Below, in pieces: positions 1 to 11,571 of a stretch of 31,828 bases of DNA (its first letter is position 1; the number at the start of each line of letters is the position of its first letter). Below the pieces are notes generated by a model. It made no database searches. It was not told the DNA's origin and saw only the letters and a program-made list of their open reading frames with translations. The stretch is taken from positions 1 through 31,828 of the forward strand of contig JAANBB010000450.1 in the NCBI GenBank assembly GCA_014621425.1, in the 5' to 3' direction. Position numbers and translations under genes: made by a program. The DNA is from Cylindrodendrum hubeiense (lineage: Eukaryota > Ascomycota > Sordariomycetes > Hypocreales > Nectriaceae).

Positions 1-385
1 TTGCGTCGGCGGCGCGGCCGGGCGACGGAGCGGGAGCGGGAGCGCGGCCAAAGTAGCCTGATGAGGCCTGCGCTGGCAATGCTTGGTGCGTGTCGGGCGA
101 AACGGCCGCGTATCCCTGGTGCGAGGGCTGCTGCGAATATCCCATGAATCCCAATGTCGGAGGATGCGTTGGCTGCGGCGAGTACGCCGAGAACCCGTGC
201 TGCGGCTGTTGCGGCGAGTTCTCGGCGTATGGGTGCTGTGTCGGTTGCGGCGAGTGTCCCGTGTACCCTCTGTATGTCGTCTCGGGCGATACAGGCGGTG
301 ACATGGCTCTCGAGTATTGTGCCGGCGGGCTTCCAGAGACGTCTCTGGCCGGTCGCCAGTCGGCGGGGTTTGTAAAGGGCTCCAT
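1..385 (-). CDS. N-terminal part of a Pro/Gln/Ser/Tyr-rich low-complexity protein, cut by the window edge
   Basis: On the minus strand a frame opens at an ATG (385-383) in an excellent initiation context (GCCATGG) and stays open for 128 codons to the left edge. The translation begins MEPFTNPADWRPARDVSG and continues as a low-complexity tail rich in Pro, Gln, Ser, Tyr, Gly and His. It has repeated short blocks such as YSPQP, NSPQQPQ, YSQQP and GYAAVSP. The frame extends upstream without a stop to about position 583, but the strong Kozak context favours 385. This composition is typical of disordered N-termini of fungal membrane, cytoskeletal or RNA-binding proteins, and I cannot name the family. 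The opposite strand has a seemingly Cys-rich ORF (90-587) that is the antisense shadow of the Gln/Pro codons. Function is not inferred, since the folded part lies outside the window. Confidence 0.6.
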   Translation of the reverse strand, partial: MEPFTNPADWRPARDVSGSPPAQYSRAMSPPVSPETTYRGYTGHSPQPTQHPYAENSPQQPQHGFSAYSPQPTHPPTLGFMGYSQQPSHQGYAAVSPDTHQALPAQASSGYFGRAPAPAPSPGRAADA

Positions 386-440
386 GGCGAAGCGGGCGGC
401 GATCGGCTGGCGTTCGGGGCCGGTCGCTCGGGCCTGGGAC

Positions 441-470
441 GGCAATATCAACGGCAATATCAACGGCAAT
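441..470. repeat. 12-bp tandem repeat, 2.5 copies
   Basis: The unit GGCAATATCAAC occurs at 441-452 and 453-464, followed by a half copy GGCAAT at 465-470. It lies about 60 bp upstream of the ATG of the left-edge gene, so it would sit in that gene's leader or promoter. Confidence 0.8.
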
Positions 471-585
471 AGTTGGACGGCAAGTGGCTGGCGTCGAGCA
501 GCAGCGACGGGAGATGGCCAGGTTTTAACAGACAGTTCCCAGACAATAGATAGACTACATAATAAGGCTGGGTCGCGTCTCTGCT

Positions 586-2650
586 AGTCCAGATGGCGCT
601 GGCAGCTCCTCCGGCGCAGGTCACTGGGCTATATTAGGGTGCACAAGCAAGGAAGCCACCGACCTAACAGCGTTCCAGGCCCATCTCCGGCGCCTCAGCC
701 CTAGCAGCTTCGCGGAGCTGTTGCGCCTCCAACCTTGCGCCGGCCTGCGCCAACCCTCGCCAACTCTCGCCAACCCTGCACCAACGCAGCTGAGGTGGCA
801 TCAACCGGCAATGGGCCAAGTGCCAGGGCCGCCACGGCTGCCATGGTGCCCACGGCTGAACCCCGACGCCGGCCCCTGGCCAATCGCTAACGCCTGGCGC
901 TGCCGGGGTTTGCAGGGAGGTGGCTCGCGCCGCAGTGACAAGTGCGACACGGCGCTGCAGTCAGCATCGGGCTGAGGGTCTCCTGCTGCGGACGGGAGCT
1001 GCGGACGGGACTCGCAGGAGCTGCGGATTCCATCCTGTCCGAGCAGGCGAATCGCCGCCCTGGACGGTCGAGATACGAGGGGGGGGCCGAGGGGGAAATG
1101 GTCGCCGACTACTCCGTACAGGTCCCCCCGTCGTCGGCCACCAAGTTTCAGGGTCTCATCCACTGGCTGTACTACGTAGCAGGATCCCCCATCGGTTCCA
1201 CGGCCCCGTCAGGACCTTGAAGTAAGCTTACCGTCGCCGACGACGAGGTTGGATCTGGATCCTGGATCCTGGTCTGGCCCAGCGCGCCGCCGAATGAAGA
1301 CGCTACACGGGACGCCTCAACGCCAAGACAGCCCTGTGTGGCGGTGAATGCAACACCGGTAAAACCCTTCCAACACGCAAATCTCAAATAGCTAGTGGAT
1401 CGCGAAGCAAGCCATCGTTCACCAACAAATCCCCTTTGACGGCTTACCCGCAGCGAGCCCACGATCCTCCATCGTCGGGAACCTCTTGAATCTGTGCCAT
1501 GCCCCGTGCAACAAAGGTGCCAGGCCTCACTTGGCCACCACGTAAACAACCCAACCACGGTACACAAATGTACAACAGTGAGCAAGCATGTCTCAGACGT
1601 CGCCATCGCTAACTCGACGTTCTGGTCCCCGAAATTTGACCTGAATTGCATTCCGTTGCCGTATTGCCGCTTTTTTGAACCATCGCCATGGAATTTTCCG
1701 TCAGGGAGCCCACCTTGCATCCATGCACCCAAGAGAAGCCCGATATTTGATGGGCTTCATCACCCAATTGGAATGGATTCAATATCTTCCCCCCTGGCCT
1801 CCTCAGAGCTAACAACGAGCAAGCGGCATGCCACGCGACCCAGATCTCAAGCCAAACGCGGTCGAGAAAACCGACGGGAGCAGGGTCCAGCGCCATGTCA
1901 TGTCTCTATTTGCAGTCTCGATCTAATAATTAGTTCCCATGCTCTTCCCCACAAAACGCATTTCGAGCATGCCCGTATGTCCAGCATTCTTGCACATCAC
2001 CCATGTCGCTAGTGATACCCATTCCCCGGCATGAAGCAAGCTCGCCGTCATGGTGTCGAGGGAGGATGGTCAGACGATATGCAGGCACAAATATTTATGT
2101 TGGCGGGATGTGAGTGGCACCGGTATTACAGCTGAACAATCTATCCGAACCCCTCCAATGACTTTGCACAACGTTTCCTTGAGCTACCCCGCACTTTGTG
2201 CAATCTAACCAAATGCGTTCTTGTCGACAGCGTTCGAGGGCTCCCTCCTTCAGCTTCAATTATATGGACTTACGACAAAAGTGCAGTTGGACCGTTTCGG
2301 AAAGGGATTAATATTTGAACAGCCTTTTTATTTACTATAGCGACGATGTCAATATCTAACCGCCTTGACGAAAGACGCTGCGGAAACGAATTATCCCTGT
2401 TTAGGGTAGGTGCCAATCGCTCTCCGCCTTGCAGTATAGAGATCAGCGCGTGACAGGAATGAATCATCTTGAGAGAATTGATGAAACTGTGACCCTAAAT
2501 GAATAATAACCCTCCTAGTGAGTCCCTAAATCCTTGCACCATCACCTCTTTGTTTATGCCTAGTTGTGGGAATGGAGTACATGATCAACTTCCCAAGACA
2601 AACATCTGTTATACCTTCCCCCCTTTTGTGTTGCGTCACAAACGGCCCGG
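586..2650. other. Gene-free intergenic stretch, GC-rich at its left end
   Basis: No frame here shows a recognisable domain or splice-consistent model. ORFs of 60-186 codons exist on both strands, for example 1172-1732 minus and 1494-2012 plus. They overlap each other and read as low-complexity or random peptides, as expected in GC-rich DNA. The part from about 600 to 1160 is conspicuously GC-rich and contains short direct repeats, such as CTGCGGACGGGA at 986-997 and 999-1010 and a CGCCAAC/TCGCCAA motif reiterated around 748-785. It probably carries the promoter of the left-edge gene and the 3' flank of the NLR-like gene. Confidence 0.5.
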
Positions 2651-5349
2651 CTAAATAGGCCCCCTCGCCAGTTTATCAGCTCGATATGCCCGTGCAAGTT
2701 CGTGCTGCGATGACAGTCGATCAGGGTGGTTCTTCGCGAGCGTCTTACTCTCTGTCTCCACCACATGCTCCAGTAGTTGGACAGCCTCCCTTACCTGTCC
2801 ATTGGCCCTGTATGCTCGTGCAAGTTCGTGTTGTGATTTGAGTTGATCGGGATGATCCTCTGCTAATATATCCTGTATCTGCACCACATGCTCCAGAAGT
2901 TGGACAGCCTCTTTTACCTGACCATTGGCCAAATATGCCCCTGCAAGTTCATGTTGTGATGTCAGTTGATTGGGATGTTCCTCTGCTAGTATCTTCTTTC
3001 GTATCTGCACCACATGCTCCAGCAGCTGGATGGCCTCTTGTATGCGTCCATCTATTTTCAAACACTTCCCTGTCACAAGCCTTAATTGGCAACCCTCAAT
3101 AACAATTCCACTTGGAGTCTTTAGCACTCTAAGTGCATGAGGGAGATATTGCCACCACAACTTGCGATTCTCCCATTTTGACGATGGAAACACTCCTGTA
3201 AGGTGTGATACCACCTTTTGTTGTATTTCATCCGTGTTGCCTTGCATTTCATGCCACATCCGTATCGCCAAATGGACAAGACTGTGCATATCAAACGTCT
3301 CATCACTTCGTCGGCTTAAAAATCCATACCCGATCAGTGTACCGATAGCTCGTGTTAATTGTTGTTTCGTTTTCAACACTGGGAGGATAGACTGCGGAAT
3401 AGCTTTGGAGTCAATATATGATATAAATGAGAGCAAACCCATTGCAGGATCGTCGGTGTTATGAATCTTTTCGAAGGATATAATCCACGTTGTAGCAACA
3501 GCACCCTGAGTAAAGTGATAGTGTGTAGCATCGCGGAACCTGCTACTCAACAACTCGACCATGTCCTGATCTGTATTTCTGAATAATCGGAGATATTCCG
3601 ATATTGACACGTCGTTTTTGTTCATATACGCTGATGCCTGAGCGATCGCCAAAGGAAGATAAGTGAGCTTCCCTAGAAGTTCAGCCACAACCTCTTTATT
3701 TTGCAACTGATCTGCACAGATTAAACAGCTCCTTAGGAGACTCATGGCGTCTTCATGGCTCATCTCGGGTAGCCGAACCACAGCACGTCTTGCAGCAGTG
3801 ACAGCAACCTCTTGCGAACGGGTTGTGAATAGGATTCGTCCGCGCTCACTTTGTGGAAGAAAGTTTAGAATGCCGTCTGACTGTCCTGGTAGCCCGTCAA
3901 GAACACTCATGTCATCAGCGTTGTCAACAATAAGAAGCCAGCTTCCTGCACTCTCTAAGCTGAGGTGCTGTCGTACATGGTCTCTTGCGTCTTCATTTTT
4001 GATACATTTGATGCCCAGTTTTTCAGACAGCTCAGTGCATGCCTGTTCGAAATTATCCATGCTGAAGGCAGGGATCCAGAAGACGGAATATTCCGATTTG
4101 TTTTCCTTTACCCAATGTGCCAAGTGCAAGGCAATTTGCGTCTTGCCCATACCACCCAACCCGACGAGCGCAACCTGATGGTTGATGGGTTCTGTAAACA
4201 GCATGCGTTTTAGGGTGTCGATGATATCCGTACGTCCCACAAATGCCCTATTTTTGGGAAATGGAATATAGTTGACACCGCAACCTTTCGAATATTAGCT
4301 GCAAAACTATGTTGCGCTTTGTCTCCAAACTTACGGCTTGTTCCATCTGATTCGTTTATCACCCCAACTGCAGGAGATGAGGAAATCCAGTAACTCATAA
4401 ATGCCTTCATGCAAGCGGCTGCTGTGGCAGCAGCATATCGTTGCCACATCTTGCTCTTGTGGCTATCGGCGTAACCACACGCACCCTTGATCACTATACA
4501 TGGAAATATTTCCCACATACCAGCGCTCTCCATCTCGAAGCCGATGACGCCAAGCTGTCGTGCGATGGTGTCGCGCTCTTCTCCAAATTTCATCACTGTA
4601 TCGCCAGACGCGATCAAGCCGAAGTGGACAATTGGCTGTGGTATCCCTTGATCAAAACGACAGCGTGAGACTAGCTCACCGCTGCACTCGCACTCTTCGC
4701 ACGTCTTGCCATCCCTAATATGGCGATATGTTGAGCTAAATAGCCTGTCATGGGCGATGCCTGGGTAAGTCGCTTTCAACTCTGACACTCCCTGAAGATC
4801 GCCAAGGTGTCTGACTAGCTCGCTTCCCAGTATCTTTCGGTCACGGATGCCCCCTAGCTTCTCCAACAACGCGCGAATCTCGGTGCTGGGCCTTCCCAAT
4901 GAATCCTGAAGGGTGTTTTTAGGCACAAAGTGTTCAGGTAGCCGCCGTCCGAAGTCGTATTGGATGACACCAGTACTCATAACAACATCACCGAGGACAA
5001 TCTCAGTATTGCTATCAACAAAGGGGACTGCACCACAAATACCAACAACCAGAGCTAATTTGATGTTAGGGAAGCTCATATGGCACTTGGAGGCAACGAT
5101 TGCGGCATTTGACTTGCCCATGCCGGGCATGTGAGCGAGCACGACATTGTGACGGCCGATAGCTCCTGTAGAGTAAGCGTTGGGGTCGCCTGGCGCTTTG
5201 TCAAAAGGCGGACCCTTATCATCCCAGTGAACGTCGAAGAGAGCATTGACAGCGTCGGCTTCAAGGGTAAGCGCGCAAATTATGGCTATCTCAAAGCTGT
5301 TGCGTGTGGTCGGGCGGGGTGGCCGGAACTCTGTAGCGCGTGTGGCCAT
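2651..5349 (-). CDS. NLR-like protein: nucleoside phosphorylase (PNP_UDP) - NB-ARC - TPR
   Basis: Two exons, 5349-4335 and 4284-2651, encode 882 aa. The 50-bp intron (4334-4285) has a GTAAGT donor and a GCTAAT branch point, and its removal joins the two frames exactly. Residues about 19-320 form a purine/uridine phosphorylase-like domain (FEIAIICAL near 19, VVGICGAVPF at 101-110, GFEMESAGMWEIFP at 270-283). A linker ending in PFPKNRAFVGR leads into the NB-ARC. It has a P-loop GLGGMGKT (380-387), Walker B LLIVDNADD (455-463), a sensor-like GRILFTTR (487-494), a PLA motif (549-551) in a YLPLA context, and an MHD-like MHS (671-673). Residues about 747-882 hold three TPR/Kinesin-light-chain-type repeats. 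Fungal proteins of this architecture are NLR relatives implicated in non-self recognition. The N-terminal domain would be the effector and the TPRs the sensor, but the role here is inference. The array is short and the end abrupt (RADKLARGPI), so a truncated C-terminus is possible. Confidence 0.9.
2654..3037 (-). repeat. Three near-identical TPR-coding units of about 126 bp
   Basis: The C-terminal repeats of the NLR-like protein are 42, 41 and about 41 codons long. Each contains EA(I/V)QLLEHVV, then a variable stretch, then HP(N/D)(Q/R)L..SQHELA.AY. Similarity is visible at the DNA level too, for example CACCACATGCTCCAG recurring on the plus strand. The middle unit is one codon shorter (QIQDILAEDHP against QIRKKILAEEHP). 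Confidence 0.85.
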
Positions 5350-6239
5350 ATTAGGAGGAATGGCTGCTTGGAGGCTTGATAAGAAAATGCTGGACTTCTT
5401 ATGTCTATTGTCGGAGCAAGGACTAATTTTGGCACTTGGTGTCTATGAATCAGAAGCCGTGAATCGGCAAATGGCTATTCAGGCGGCCCTAGCAAGATGC
5501 GGTTCTGTGGTAATCGAGGTGTTGCGAGCGTCGTGATGTGAGCGAGGGCGAAATGTCAAAAAACGGGCTGACAAAATGAGGGAGTCCAAAACAATCTCAA
5601 ACAAGTTCTAGCGACCTGTTGCAGCAGCACTTGGACGCTTAAGAGAAACAAAATCGAGGGACCAGATCCGCGCGCCTAACGGGAGTTAGGTTAGGGCAGG
5701 TCGATATCTTCTAGGAAGTGTGGTGCCGTGCTTCAATGCCAGTGACCAGGTACCGCAAGTTATCATCATCTCCCTGTGGGGTCGCAGCAGCTGACGAGAA
5801 TGTTGCTCACTGTGATGAACGGAATAATAGTCGGCACGAGTGCCTAGTTTCGGCTGCTCACTGTGGACGAGACGCAACGAAAGACGTCCCAGGTAACGAG
5901 GCTGGGCGCAGCAGGGCTGCCTGATTACTTTTCAGGCGCGAAACCACCGCCTAATATGTACTTTGGATGTCCCCTCACTCAGCCGTCCTCGGCCTAGCAT
6001 TTATCCCTTCGTCTGTAACTCGAAGGTGGAGTTGACACATCCCTTGCTGCAAGCAAGTGCTACTATATTTTCTTGTAACTTTTCATCTTGATCCTATACA
6101 CCATACCCAGATATATCTAATATTCTAGCTCTTTACCGACAAAGGGATGGCATGAAGCCTTCGGAACAGGATGCTGGGGTTGGCTTTCTTTCCCCTGGCT
6201 CAACTCGCAAGGTCGCGAATTTCTAACAGTACAAGATTT
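5350..6239. other. Intergenic region between the NLR-like gene and the Zn2Cys6 regulator
   Basis: This 890-bp stretch holds the 5' flank of the NLR-like gene and the 3' flank of the regulator at 6240-8405. Short ORFs on both strands have no recognisable content. I see no RNA gene or repeat in it. Confidence 0.5.
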
Positions 6240-8405
6240 TCAATCCCCATCTGCACGGAGCCAGTCAAAGGTATCCAGCAGCTCGAAGCTAAAATCTGGA
6301 GCATTTGCAAAATTCCAATCTAGAGTTTGAAGAGTTCCCTCACTTTCCGTCCCGGCGTTGAGGTGGTGATCCAGTACAGCCTGAATAATCGTCTTGCAAT
6401 CCGCACACAGGTCTGCATTCGGCGCAGGTGGGCGGACCCAGTCTAGAAACCCGACAAGAAGACTCAGTTGCTGGATAATTGCTGAGCGGCTAAGACGCGG
6501 ATCTTTTGGATGAGTCCCACGGAAAGACGGTCGCAGGAGCTCGAGGCAGAGAATCCCGCCCCCGGGGGCTGCGAAAGCCATCACCTAGCAGCGTGGTTAG
6601 TAGAGAGAGGCAAGGATATATGGTGCGAATTACCAGCCACTCGAAATTGCGTCGCATAGTAGCGAACTGATCCTTGTGCGTCCAAAAGACAATTGTTAGG
6701 GTAACCAGGTCGAAGCTTGTGATCAGCAAGTTGCCTTCGTCCGGTGCACCATTGCGAAGAAGCAATCTCTCCACGAAAAAGAGGTTCTGCAGATGTGCTA
6801 GATGAACCAGGATTCTTGTATAGCGTGTTTCAATGTCCAGGTTTGAGTCAAATAGGTTTTCGGGATCGTATACTAAACCGGTAGGGAATTCGGACACGGT
6901 ATTCAACTGACGTGTTTTGAGATTCCTATTTCCTGCTGATTAGTTTGGTATCTACGACGTGGGGGGTCCAACATACTGAAGGTGTTCAAGAGTAACACCA
7001 GTCGTATTGTCAAGGGCAATCTCAACCAGCTCGTCTAGAATTGTGGTGATCATATACCGCGCTCTGATGAGAGTAGCAGGATACACTTCGCCTTTAGTGT
7101 TCCAACCACGCTCATCCAAGACGTTGACAGCGTCCATCAAGGTCGATTCGTCCCCTGTTAGGTCCTCGTCTCGAAGGTCAAGCGGCAGAGGCGTTGAGCA
7201 ATAGCGACGGGTTATCAGCGGCGGGCGGCCGGTAAACGACACGGTGAATTTGTCGCTATTAAAGATTTGTGCGAAGAGCCGGCGCTTATTTTCAGAGCAC
7301 AAGGACGGTTTATATGAGCTAACATTTTCTTGCACATGCACTCCTAAAAAGGTCATCATGGAAACTGTCATGCCATGAGAATTCCAGCATGCGAGACCTA
7401 AGGTTCTTAGCAGTCATACCTTGGTGTGATTATTCAGGACTTACTGGCATCGCCGATCGTGATGGACTCGAGCGTCCCCTTCCGCCGACAAAGGTCAAGG
7501 AGCAGGTCATTCCCCTCATTGAAATGGCGCGAGAGATCAACACAGTGGCCAAGACACGCCAGTGCTGTCTCGGATGATTGTTTGTCGGGCATCCAAGCGA
7601 GGTGGCTGATTCGGAGAGCGCTAAGAGCGTCCGAGACGCGTTCTAGATACGCCCATAACAGACCTAGTGATTCCCACCTCAGCTTGGGACCACAAAACTG
7701 GCCGAGCCATTCCTCTGGACTGGTGTGGATATCTCGAAACGGTTGAGCCGTGTTGTTACATATCTCCTCTGCGATTTGTTCCAGCTCCGACTCGCCGAGA
7801 TCGGGTTGAGCGCAAAATTTTCCTTGGAGCGAACGAAGGATGTTGGCTACGGCGATGTGAAACCACCCTTCGGGCTCGCAGGGGTTGTCGCGAAGTGTCA
7901 TTTGCTCATTTGGTTGACCATGGAGGTGCTGAAGGACATAGAGGCATGCCTGGCGCACAGGCGATGGCAAATCTCGAAACCGAATGCCCTCTCGAGATTT
8001 TCCTCTCGGGGGTTTGGGCGACTCATGTCCAGTTTCGGCACCATGGAGCAGAGATAGACTGTGTCTAGTCTCCTCGAAGACGGTGGAATGACTAGTGAAG
8101 CCGAGATAGCCTGGACCGGACGGGGGACTGGGTAGAGTTGACGTGATGATATCGGCGGATGGCGCACTTTCGGCAGAAGCTATCGAATCCAGCGCACTCG
8201 CAGTATTTCGATGCACCGCTTGCCTCAGCGACTGTGATCTCGGAGCTGACGTTGAGTAGATGCACTCCTTATCTTGTCTCCTCTTCCGACATCGGTTGCA
8301 CACAGGCTGTCGGTGATCGCAGGCGACCTTGCGAGCTCGGCATGGGTCACAGGCCTGTGGCCGGCCGTTTGGTCGACGAGGTGGAGACGATCCGACATGG
8401 TTCAT
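6240..8405 (-). CDS. Zn2Cys6 transcription factor with fungal-specific regulatory domain
   Basis: Four exons (8405-7445, 7397-6977, 6925-6634, 6584-6240) sum to 2019 bp and 672 aa. The introns are 47, 51 and 49 bp. Donors are GTAAGT, GTATGT and GTAATT, and the third intron contains a TACTAACC branch point. The binuclear cluster is at the N-terminus: C19-x2-C22-x6-C29-x6-C36-x2-C39-x8-C48. A Ser/Pro-rich linker follows, and then a long helical region that looks like the fungal transcription-factor middle homology domain, with the segments LRWESLGLLWAYLERVSDAL, FTGRPPLITRRYCSTPLPLD and ARYMITTILDELVEIAL. Such proteins bind CGG-type half sites in the nucleus. The target genes are unknown. The SAT4 gene 1.6 kb away is transcribed divergently, so the two share one intergenic region. 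No frameshift or premature stop is seen. Confidence 0.88.
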
Positions 8406-10020
8406 CGTCTCAGCTGTTTATTTCAGCATGGCTGCTTGGCGTCGGCTCCAGTGGACGGTGAAGGTGAGGGTGAGGTAGGCCGGAACTGTGAGTAATCCGG
8501 GACATGGTTTGCCGGGAACGGATATGCTGACGCCATGGCTCCATGAGGAGCATTGTCCAATCAGAAGAGAGCACCATCAGCTGACTTCACATTTATGACT
8601 CCATTCAGAACGCGACCAAAGCAGTTCTCTTGAGCAATCATGAAGCCGATGTAAAACCCTCGAGATTTTAGAAAATTACAGGCTGAACTACCAGCCCATT
8701 TTTTCTTCCTAGAATGCTCTTAGCGACCGTGGTTCAACGGGTTGCATCCTGAAAGTTATGTCGGTCGGAAGATCCGCAACCGGATTCTTCTTCCTCGGAG
8801 CCCAACCTCCGTCGAAGGCTTGTAGATTAAACCCTATATATCAGGAATCAAGGCGTGGCTTTTAATAACAGCCACTTGAGGCTGGATTGTAAGGGCTGAT
8901 GCCGGGAACAGATGCGCCTTGCCGTATCCGGAACGACTTGATACTTACTTATGCTCGGTGAATTTGCCGCTTTTAGGTTTCGATGGGCAATGGCCTCTGG
9001 GAATTAGGGTTTACACCCAAAATCAATTATTATACCTTTTCAGTGTGCTACCCATTCTCCGGGTTGACATTTCTCCCGCCAACTTAGCACCCCTGGCCTT
9101 ACTGGGGCCACAGCGCTCATCCGGGAAACATCAACACCCTTATTGGTGGGGGTGATTGTGATTGACTTCAGTTCCGACCCTGGGAATCGATTGATCACAA
9201 GGTGGAGGAAGCACGTCTTGATAGGAGACTAGGTGCTACTTTGATACGTCTAAGATTCTCCTCGCGTATCGGGACCAAGCCCTTCCGGTCTGACGTCTTT
9301 GAGATCTGGGCTATTGAGATCCGACCTTCGGCTGCGACCCGGGCCGTGACCCCGCCTCCCCGGAAGCTTTTGTGGCTTCTTTCATTTTCATCTATAAGAC
9401 CGACCCCTAGACCATCATTAAATGGGAAGAGATCAAGAGCTTTTGCTTTAATTTCCCATCACTTGAAGTGACAACAGCTAACACAAACCTCTAAGAGAGC
9501 TCGAGGGAAATTTCCATCAGCCTCACTCAAAAGCCGTCATTTGTACACTTAAGCAGACAACAGGGACAATACCAGAGATCGCTTCTAGCTCCAAAGCGTC
9601 TCGAGTCTACGGAGTATCAAATGAGGAATCACACTGGATGAGGGCCAAACAGAAGCTCTGGGTGGCGCTGCATAATTTCTTGGGCCACTCTAGAACAAGC
9701 CTTTCGGACCCTTAGCGAAAGCTTCTTAGGCTGGATTTATTTTAGAGCCATCGAACCCTCAAACTCAGATGTAAACTTAGCAACGCCACGCCGCGCCTTC
9801 GGTTACAAAACTATATCATGAATCAACCCCCACATCATGGGTGCCAAGCAAATGGAGACCGTACACCTTCATTTGGCACCGCGCGCTGCATTTGACTCAA
9901 CCCAAAGGCAACCGACTACGACACGAGTCGTCAATTCTTGCGCTCTATTGATGAGACGCCTGGGATCCCGCCGGCAGCCTCTGAAGTAAGCATTATATCA
10001 TCCAGAAAGAAAGGATTACA
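8406..10020. other. Divergent intergenic region, no gene seen
   Basis: This 1.6-kb stretch separates the Zn2Cys6 gene (minus) from the first SAT4 gene (plus) and must hold both promoters. Only short overlapping ORFs without domain signals occur, such as 9202-9471. No tRNA-like or repeated structure was recognised. Confidence 0.5.
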
Positions 10021-11357
10021 ATGTCTATGGAGATCGAAGGTTCAGGGCCGGTACCCATCCTGGTACGTATGCATGGAATGGTTATTAGTCCCCTTCCTAA
10101 ACAGAGCTCCTAACTACTCTCTAGATTGTGGGATGGGTTCTGATTGCCATCGCCACAGGCGTCATAATTGCCCGCCTTTACCTACGGATCAAGATCCAGA
10201 GGCGAAGAGTCATTGTTAGCGACGTCATTATGGTTGCTGCCTGGCTTGTCGCGTGCGCCTACACTACCACTACGATCTTTCTGGCTAAATTTGGTGCGCT
10301 CGACAAGGGGGTCGGAACTGACTTCAGTGGATTTCACCAGAATTACAATAATCTTGGGAAGATCTTTAAGGTAATTGCACGAAATGGATTTCCTAATTAG
10401 GACACAGCACAGACAGCAAATAGAGTCCTATGGCTAACGAGGTCTTTTCTAGTTATACTGGCTTGGTCTAACTCCTTTTTACCTGACCTTGTACCTATGC
10501 AAAGCAGCTCTACTTTCTATGTACCTGGAAATATTTCCAGTCTTCATGCGAAAAAGGCGGATTATGTTATGGGCTACGATTGTCTATACCTTGCTTGCTC
10601 TAGTAGCAACGTTTGTAGTTACATATCGCGTCTGCTACCCGGTCGAGCGATTGTGGTAAGTACAAAAGTTCCCATTTGGCCGTAAGCCTGATTTAACTAG
10701 AATAGGAGCATGGATCACAACAAAGCATGTCCTGGTTCTCGGGGTAAAGTCATCTTCATCGTCAACTGGTCACTCAACTTGGCTGCGGATTTTCTAGGTA
10801 AATTGAAGCTGGCCCGTCAATGTGAAAGTATTAACACCTACCACAGCATTCCTTCTGCCATGGTTGATCGTGCCTGGGTTGAATGTTCCGAAGATGCTTA
10901 AAGTCGGACTTTATATCACGTTCTTACTCGGCCTCATCAACATTTGCTCCTCTATTCTCCGCTACGTGTATACAACCAAGTCGCAAGTGGGCGATGCGGT
11001 GCCACTCAGCACAGTTGGTATGTATGAATGAAGTGGATCAAAAGTTGGAGACGGCTAACCGAGCATTTAGTTTTATGGGCGACCATCGAATCCAACCTCG
11101 GTCTCATTATATCATGCCTGCCTTCCCTCCGACCGTACTTCAGCTCTAGTGAGAAGACAGCGAAACACTACCATCTACCTTCGAGGTCGAGCCAGTCATC
11201 CAAAAGACGAGAGAGTGGAATCTTATCTTCGAGAGCGCGTCCCTTGTCGACTGATGATGATCTTTGGGATAATCAGCAGGTCAACGGCAGCGAGGTTGAG
11301 GTTGTGATGGAAAAGTCGGAGTCGGACGAGTTTGAGTCGGCATTGGAGGCTGTTTAG
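10021..11357 (+). CDS. SAT4-family (fungal rhodopsin-like domain) seven-helix membrane protein, paralog A
   Basis: Six exons (10021-10062, 10125-10370, 10453-10655, 10706-10797, 10847-11017, 11071-11357) sum to 1041 bp and 346 aa. All five introns (49-82 bp) are GT-AG, and several show CTAAC or CTAACC branch points. The protein starts MSMEIEGSG and shows hydrophobic helices beginning VGWVLIAIATGVIIARLYLR. It has the family landmarks of a charged first loop (KIQRRRVIVSD), GALDKGVG, a conserved Cys pair around W164 (CYPVERLW...ACPG) and WATIESNLGLIISCLPSLRP near the end. A hydrophilic, Ser/Glu-rich cytoplasmic tail closes it. Members of this family are integral membrane proteins of mostly unknown function, and some are described as PTH11-like receptors. 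No premature stop is seen. A paralog with the same exon pattern lies at 22927-24212. Confidence 0.9.
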
Positions 11358-11571
11358 GCAACGCGGGTTGATGTACATTTCAAATTTTAGCGTTCTGGGA
11401 TATAATTGTGTTGGCACAAACATGTGTAATCTGCTTTCAGCCTGGTGCTACCATATGAAGGTATCATTGCATCGCCTCACATGGTGGAATGGATGATTTA
11501 GTGAGTCTTATACTGTAGAGTTGATAATTTTAATTAATCAGATATGTTATATTACAGTGATGGGTATCGAT

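Noticed and set aside
90..587. Plus-strand Cys-rich 165-codon ORF resembling a small cysteine-rich secreted protein
   Set aside because: The cysteines are the complement of Gln/Pro/Ala codons in a convincing minus-strand frame with a Kozak ATG; there is no signal peptide.
801..1732. Several 100-190 codon ORFs on both strands in the GC-rich left region
   Set aside because: They overlap one another, read as Arg/Pro/Gly-rich noise and lack domains or splice context.
1494..2012. 172-codon plus-strand ORF
   Set aside because: No recognisable motif, no flanking exons, and overlap with opposite-strand ORFs of equal quality.
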